Origin: Schistocerca nitens | Taxonomy: Eukaryota; Arthropoda; Insecta; Orthoptera; Acrididae | Length of the DNA stretch: 64,000 bases | Direction of reading: 5' to 3' | Assembly (NCBI RefSeq): GCF_023898315.1 | Contig: NC_064622.1 | Span: 178,518,178 to 178,582,177 of the forward strand | Shown here: positions 57,548 to 64,000 of the stretch, piece by piece | Layout of the letters: each line of letters starts with the position of its first letter | Numbering within the stretch: the first letter of the stretch is position 1 | Program-made: the position numbers and the translations under genes | Notes under the pieces: generated by a model | What the model was told of the DNA's origin: nothing | Databases searched by the model: none | Seen by the model: only the letters and a program-made list of their open reading frames with translations

Positions 57548-57816
57548 GTCAAGGGAAGCGTTCGATTCCAATTTTGATATCGTAGGTGTTTTCTTTTGTG
57601 GTAGGATTTAGTGCGGTGGTGGTGAAAGTTTTGAGACTTATAGTGTGGCATCGGTAGACCTATATAGGTCAAGGGAAGTGTTCTATTCCAATTTTGTTGG
57701 TTTGTTGTGCTTTTTGAAGTAGTTACGATTGTAGACATAGTTGTAGTTTGGGTTTCTTGATATGGTATCGGTAGTTTCTGTTGGTCTATATAGGTCAAGG
57801 GAAGTGTTCAATTCCA
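57548..57816 (+). repeat. Three internal copies of the Merlin terminal motif
   Basis: GGTCAAGGGAAGTGTTC followed by .ATTCCA occurs at about 57548-57570, 57667-57690 and 57793-57816, spaced about 119-126 bp, in the same orientation as the left terminal repeat. CATCGGTAGACCTATATA or a close variant precedes copies 2 and 3, so the unit is a tandem repeat of about 120 bp. Confidence 0.85.
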
Positions 57817-59580
57817 GTGGATTGTATTTAGTTGATTTTGGGAATGTTCTGGTTGTTTTATTTTATCGTTTTTGTCATTTGGTTTAGTGGCGTGCGTTTA
57901 TTTTTAGTTTGTCCCTACCCAAAAACTCCCAACTTCCCCTGCTTGTCCCATTAGTTTCATTATATTTTTGGAGGAATATGTGTTTGATGATTTTTCGATC
58001 TATTTTTGTGTTTGTTGTCATGTTTACGTAATGACGTCACAATTGCGATATGGGAGTTGTTGTGAGTGGTTGTTTCCGCCATATTAGTGATGTCATTGGT
58101 CAAAGCAGACGGGTGGAATCGGACGTTTCCGTTAACCCAGGATTTCTTCCTGTTCCATTCATGTATGGAGCACTCGATGAATGATTGTTTGAATACCTTT
58201 GTGTGTGCAGTAATTATTCTAATCTTATTCACACGATCCCTATGTGACTGATAGCTAGAGGATTGTAGTATATTCCCGAAGTCACCATTTGAATGTTTGT
58301 TAATAGAATTTCTCGGGATAGTTTATGTCTATCTTCAGTGTCTTCCAATACAATTCTGTGAGTACCTTTGTGACACTCTTCCATGGATTAAACAAACCAG
58401 TGACTATTTGTGCTGCCCTTCTCTGCATGTTAGTACCCCCAATTAGTCCTTTTTGGTATGGTTCCCACGCACTTGAGCAGTATTCTAGAATGGGTCATGC
58501 AAATGATTTGTAAGCAATCTCCTTTGTAGACTGATTGCACTTCCCCAGTATTCTACCAATAAACCAAAGTCTACCACCTGCTTTATCCAAGACTGAGCCA
58601 GATTGATCATTCCATTTCATATACCCACAGTGTTATACTCGGGTATTAGTATAAGCTAGCCAGTTCCAACCATGATTTATTGATATTGTAGTCATAGGAT
58701 ACCATGCTTTTCATTTTGTGACATGCACAGTTTTACAATTGTGAGCATTTAAAGCAAGTTGCCAATCTCTGCATCATTTCGAAATCTTATCAAGATTTGA
58801 CTGAATATTTATGCACCTTGTTTCAGATAGTACTTAATTATAGATAACTGCATCATCTGCAGAAAGCCTGATGTTACTGTTAATGTTGTCTGCTATGCCA
58901 TTAATAAACAGCATGAACATCAAGGGTTCTAATACACTTCCATGCGATACACCCGCACTTACATCTACATGTGACGATAACTCCCCAAATTTTACTTGAT
59001 ACCCTATATAATCGATCTTTTGACAATAGGTGTAGATTTGGGATTGAGTCAAATGCTTTTCAGAAATCAAGAAATACTGCATCTACCAGATTGCCTCGAT
59101 CCACAGCTTTCAGTATGTCGCATGTGAAAAGTGCAAGTTGTGTTTCACATGACCAGTGTTCTCATAATCCACGCTGGTTGATATTGAGGAAGTCATTCTG
59201 TTCAAGATACCGCATTACATTTGAGATCAGAATATGTTGTAGGTTCTACAACAAATCAGTGTCAAGGATATTGGATGGTAGTTTTGTGGATCACTTCTAC
59301 CACCCTTCTTGTAGACAGATGTTACCTGAGCTCTTTTCCAAGAACAGGGGACATTTCTTTTTCTTGTCTTTTTTTCCACTAGTGATCTACAATAGATTGT
59401 TGTTAGAAAATAGCCTAACTCAGCTGCAAATTCAGTATAGAATCTGACAGGGATTCCATCTGGCCCTGGAGCTTCGTTCAGTTTTACCAATTTCAGCTGT
59501 TTCTCAACACCACTGACACTAATACTGATTTCATTCATCTTTTCAGCAGTATGAGGATTATAATGGGGCAGTGCTCCTGG

Positions 59581-62500
59581 GGCAAGGGAATTAAGGGGAA
59601 AGCATTAAGGCCATCTTACACTACCTACTATGTGATGAGTAATTGAATGGTTTCAATCGTATGTGGTCTAAAGCTTCTTCTTGCAGGTCATTGGCCATCT
59701 GAAACTATCTTTCCATTTATTATACAAAGCAGATGCGTTGACAGTCTATGGACCATAGAGGAAAAGCCTGTTGTGCTGTCATTGGTTACCTGTGCGTTCC
59801 ATTGGCTATGTACAACATGCATTGTCAACCTCAATGAAGTAGATAGAATGCATCATGGTTGCCCCTATTCATAACTGTAACTGAAAGAGTGTGAAAAGCT
59901 ATAAAATATGTTTATCATTGCAGTACATAGGGTAACTGGACTACAGAGCCACTAGGGAAATAATAACAAATACAGTTGCACAATGTACTCCTGTAAACCA
60001 GACATGTATTGTCAGAGGGGTTTGTTTAACATACGAAAGGTAGCTATGCCAAAAGTCTTGTTTCACAAATGAATGTTGCGATTAAGATAGTTCATGTCCC
60101 AACCCTTATAGATTTATACTTTTGACATGGGAATCGGGTAATCAATTTTATGTTCAGTCGTCTATTTCAAAGAGCCCTTAAGACATTTTTTTAATTGACA
60201 TCTAAATATTTCTTTTCCTATAGTTTTATGACAACACACATTTTAAATTTTGTACTTTAGCAGAATGATATCTGATGATGAAAGATTATAACAGAACTTA
60301 CCTGTAATTATTTTTATCATCAATGTAGTTTCTGTATCTCTGTAATACCTTGATGCCCTTAGTGTAATATTTGGGTATTGTAACACAGGTGAGTACACAA
60401 TAAAAATTAAGCAATTTGATGCAAAATTGCAATAAAAAAAAACAGATATGAGCGACATGTCTATGAAATATAGTAACTATCAGTCACGGCAAGAAAGTGT
60501 TTGAATGTATCAAATTTCTCAACTATACTCAGGTAGAAATTACAGATAGTATGTATTGTACTTTCTGGGTTCAAAACTTGTCAATCTTCTGTGATAGCTT
60601 TTGTGCCTATTTCTGAAGTACTTTCTGACAAATGCGCACTGTGCCTAAGTTAATAGAAATATTGCTTTTGCAGATCTACCATATATCAGTATCAAACAAC
60701 AGGATTATTGAAATTGCCCATCTGTATATAAATAAGATGGAGTGGGTGTAAATATAATTTGACTGGAGCAGTGACATATTATGCAAGAAAATTCTCTGTC
60801 TTATTGGGAGTGCACTTTTACAACTCAGAAAAATGTTTTTGAATTTTGTGAAAAAATCTAGTACAGATTTATTAATAAAATGTATAAAGAAAGGACATCA
60901 TACAAAAAAATTAAGATTTGGAAACACTTCTGTATGCCAAATTGGTACAAATTGAGGTACAAGAACAGAGATAAAGCTTTCAGAACCAAGAGCTAATGAA
61001 TCCTGGAAAAAAAAGGAAATTGCCAGTGGAATTGAAACTGCCACATAATGAGGTGCCTTGGTTACCTGGAACTGAAATGATGTTTGCAATGTTATGGCAA
61101 GATCTAGATTATAATAATTTTGAACATAAAAATTATTCATCTACCAAAGATTGAGTTACCTATGTGACGTTTTTCTTGTAAATGCCTCAGTTTTGAAAAT
61201 ATCAATTTAGAATTATTGTAGAATCTTAGTGCTAGTTGTTATAAATACTATTACTATTAATTATTATTATTATTGTTTATTTTTTAATGACTTTATAGTT
61301 TCAGGCCAGACAATTCTCCTTTTGCAGCAGCTGTCCTGACATAATGTAGACTGACGTAGTTTTTATGCTCTGTTGAAATAAAATGCTATTAGGGTTTCTC
61401 ATGGACCAGGAGCCATTGGAGTTCAGTCCATATCATGAATATGCAAACACAAGAAATGTCAAGCAATGAAACATTTTTGTGTACAGTCCACCAATGGTTC
61501 TGTGGTGCTGAGAAAATTGATGAAGTTTGTACAAAAATAGACTTCACAGTTTTTCTTCACTCTTCACCACCCTCCCCCTTCTGAAAAAAGTAAAAGAAAA
61601 TAACAATGAAAGGTACTTTAAAAATTTTATATCAGATATCTGCGGTAAGACCAAAATAAATCAGAAGTTGTTTGCCGTGTTTCTTGTAAATATTTTTGGA
61701 GATTACTTATGGAACAAAATTCTGACCATTCTCAGCGTGACTCTACTTCTTCAACATGCAATACAACTATCAGTCAGTGGATGTAATGGTTCCAATTGTC
61801 AGAGTTTACATATTGAGACAAGTCATATTAGCAGCAATTTCACCACTTTTTAATGTTTGGTCTGGTGGCCAGGCACTAAAGCGCGTGCCTGGAAACCGAA
61901 AGTTTGTGGAATTGAATTGCAGTCACACCATAGATTTTTTCAGTCTGCGTTTAACCTAGCCTTCACCTCTCAGTGATGTGAATATTCCCCAGGGATTACA
62001 TCTGGTCCTGATCCCATCTTCAACTTTAAAGACTCCTTCCTGTTACCCAGTGGGATTTCTGGGGTAGGTTTGTGGCACAAGTTGCCGAAGTAGTGTCCAA
62101 GAAAGACGTTGAGCTATACTAAATTCTTTTTAACACTTTTAAATTAAAGAAAATAATGTATGATTGAGGTTGCTTCACACAATAAACACTTCAGATTAGA
62201 ATTATAGTTCAAGGAAGTACTCGGCATCATGTTCCCTTTTGGAAACTTCAATACAAACAAATATAACATAATGTACTCAAACAGAAGAAAATCTTCAATA
62301 GAGATTCACTGTTGTATCAGATGAAAGGTACTACAGTCATTAGTGTTATTCAAATTCATTTATCTGATTTTTCAAAGTTGTGCAAGGTGGAGTGGCCATA
62401 TCAGTTCAGTTGTTACAAATGCCGAGGCATTGCTTAGTATGAGAAATACAAAACTGTGCAACTTTCATGTAAAATATGTGGCTTTCACAGTACTTGTGTA

Positions 62501-62794
62501 GCTCAACCTAAGAAAAGCTGCAGTGACTGAGGAAACTAAATAAGCAACCTGCTTCTAGCAAAAATGTGTAATTGTATAATTTATAGTACTTGCAGAAACT
62601 TGTATATTTTAGCTGAATATAAATGAAAAGGACAGTACAGAGGGAGAGAGTGCAACAAACAGTAGAAAAAAAATCATTGAAAGCATTCCATCTACACTCC
62701 ATCTCAAAGTTGTAATATAGTAAGAGGTAACACTGATGTATATTTTTGAGAGTCTGTGAAGAAGATTTCTATAATCTTGTAAAAGCAGTTTTAC
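59581..62794. other. No gene recognised
   Basis: AT-rich DNA between two Jockey-like copies. Short ORFs on both strands (for example 61527-61853 plus, 60898-61140 minus) show no recognisable domains. Confidence 0.4.
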
Positions 62795-64000
62795 ATATAC
62801 ATCTATACTCTTCAAATCACCGTGAAGCGTTTGGCAGAGAATATGTCCCAGTGTACCAGTTATTAGGATTTCATCCCATTCCATTCATGTGTGGAGTGTG
62901 GTAAGAAAGATCGTTTGAATGTCTCTGTGCATGCAGTAATCATTGTAATCTTATCCTCACGATCTCTAGGTGAGCGATGCATAGGAGGTTGTAGCATATT
63001 CCTAGAGTCGTCATTTAAAGCCATTTCTTGAAACTTTGTTAATAGACTTTCTCAGGATAGCTTGCATCTATCTTAAAGAGTGTTCCAATTCAGTTTTTTC
63101 ATTATCTCTGCTCCCACGTATCAAACAAACCTGTGACCATTTGTGCCGTCCTTCTCTGTATATGCTCAATATCCCCTGTAAGTCCTATTTGGTACAGATC
63201 CCACACACTTGAGCAATATTCTAGAACCTGTCACACTAGTGATTTGCAAGCAATCTTCTTTGTAGATTGCACTTCACCAATATTTTACCAACAAACCAAA
63301 CTCTACAACCTGCTTTATCAATGACAGCCTTTGAGAATGTTTCCTTTCATATCCTGAAAAAGTGTTTTCGGGTATTTGTGTGAGTGGGTCTATTCCAACT
63401 GTGACTCATTGATATAATGGTCATACGATATTATGTTTTTTCATTTTGTGAAGTGCACAATTTTACAGTTGTGAACACTTAAAGCAAGTTGCCAATCTTT
63501 ACAGTATTTCGTTATAAGTAACTGCATCACCTACAGAAAGTCTGAGGTTACTGTTAATATTGTCTGCAATGTCATTGATATACTACATGAGCAGCAAGCG
63601 AGGTGTGTACCTCCCTCGGGCACGCCTGAAGTTACTTTTACATCTGACAATGACTTTCCATCCAAGACAACATGCTACATCCTCCCTGCCAAACAGTCGT
63701 CATTCCAGTCGCATATGATCATACTTTTGACAATAAGCATAGGTGTGATACTGGTCAAATGCTGTTTGGAGACCAAGAAATATGGCATCTACCTGAATGC
63801 TTTGATCCAAAGCAAAATAGCTTGTCATGTGAGGAAAGTGTGAACTAGGTTTCAGCTTATCGAATCCCTGCTGATTGGCATTGAGGTGGTCATATTCTGT
63901 TCAAGATACCTCATTATTTTTGAGCTCAGAATTCTATAACAAAGTAATGTCAAGGATATTGGATGGTAGTGTTGTGGATCATTTCTACACCCTTTTTGTA
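62795..64000 (-). mobile_element. Jockey-like LINE (family B), copy 4, running off the end
   Basis: The 3' end is at about 62795 (ATCTATACTCTTCAAATCACC), with the same body as copies 1-3 in the same orientation, reaching the RT region (the GVPQGS-equivalent lies near 63600-63640) at the right edge. Many small deletions relative to copy 3. The 5' end is outside the window. Confidence 0.78.

Larger units (their letters stand above)
56896..58138 (+). mobile_element. Merlin DNA transposon, copy 2, non-autonomous
   Basis: Perfect 8-bp duplication AGGATTTC at 56888-56895 and 58139-58146, as expected for Merlin (8-9 bp). Terminal inverted repeats of about 30 bp: the left starts AGGTCAACTGAAGCGTCCGA, and the right end reads on the other strand GGGTTAACGGAAACGTCCGA. 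It keeps the N-terminal part of a transposase (57348-57527) but lacks the DDE domain. In its place are short tandem units that repeat the terminal motif (57548-57816). Confidence 0.92.
56820..59580 (-). mobile_element. Jockey-like LINE (family B), copy 3, split by Merlin copy 2
   Basis: The 3' end is at about 56820 (ATATCAATACTCTGCAAATC). The body is interrupted at 56896-58138 and resumes at 58139. Minus-strand RT pieces: 59227-59538 with EAPGPDGIPVRFYTEFA and VTSVYKKGGRSDPQNYHPIS, and 58834-59082 with GVSHGSVLEPLMFMLFINGI and SADDAVIYN (FADD altered to SADD; both Asp kept). Stops and shifts separate them. 5'-truncated near 59580. Confidence 0.82.

Noticed and set aside
61527-61959. Plus-strand ORFs as possible exons of the divergent gene
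   Set aside because: No conserved motif and no convincing splice sites in the needed phase.

Overview
The window looks like eukaryotic, most likely insect, nuclear DNA. The best guess is an orthopteran such as a Schistocerca grasshopper; this rests on the repeat families (an RTE LINE with a (CAA)n tail, a tRNA-derived SINE, an I-like LINE, Merlin) and the very long introns, and is not proven. There are no operons, CRISPR arrays, rRNA genes or functional tRNA genes.

One host gene can be recognised with confidence: a homologue of NSRP1 (nuclear speckle splicing regulatory protein 1, CCDC55) on the minus strand. Five coding exons were assembled by splice site, phase and homology: 47796-47818, 47496-47616, 47219-47374, 14611-14818 and 6786-6983. 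Together they give about 235 codons from the start codon, with every junction in phase. Introns 1 and 2 are 179 and 121 bp, intron 3 is 32.4 kb and intron 4 is 7.6 kb. Intron 4 appears to use a GC donor with an AG acceptor. The C-terminal exon or exons lie beyond position 1. A short CpG- and CRE-containing spacer (47819-48280) separates the gene from a probable divergent plus-strand gene, of which only a first coding exon (48281-48299) is suggested.

Almost everything else that can be identified is transposon. Left part (1-6785): two tail-to-tail Jockey-like LINEs, a Tc1-like remnant, and a second Jockey-like copy carrying two nested TA-target transposons. Intron 4: an RTE LINE with a target-site duplication (TSD), a hairpin-ended repeat, a Tc1-like relic and an old RTE relic. 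Intron 3: degenerate tandem arrays, a near-perfect foldback element, AT/AG microsatellites, a decayed Ty3/gypsy element split by an RTE+SINE insertion, a third TA-target transposon, another Jockey-like copy hit by a 56-bp RTE stub, and a Merlin transposon (34703-45452) split by two I-like LINEs, one of which is split in turn by a SINE. Right part (48300-64000): a CR1-like LINE with a PHD/esterase-type ORF1, a Jockey-like copy split by a second Merlin with a perfect 8-bp TSD, and a last Jockey-like copy running off the end.

The nesting gives a clear relative insertion order: Merlin, then I-like LINEs, then SINE; gypsy, then RTE+SINE; Jockey-like, then TA transposon, Merlin or RTE stub. No new defence or other multi-gene system is visible. 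The most interesting signals are the GC-AG intron, the Merlin family with internal copies of its terminal motif, the TA transposon family with a conserved internal palindrome, and the long hairpin inside the NSRP1 intron.
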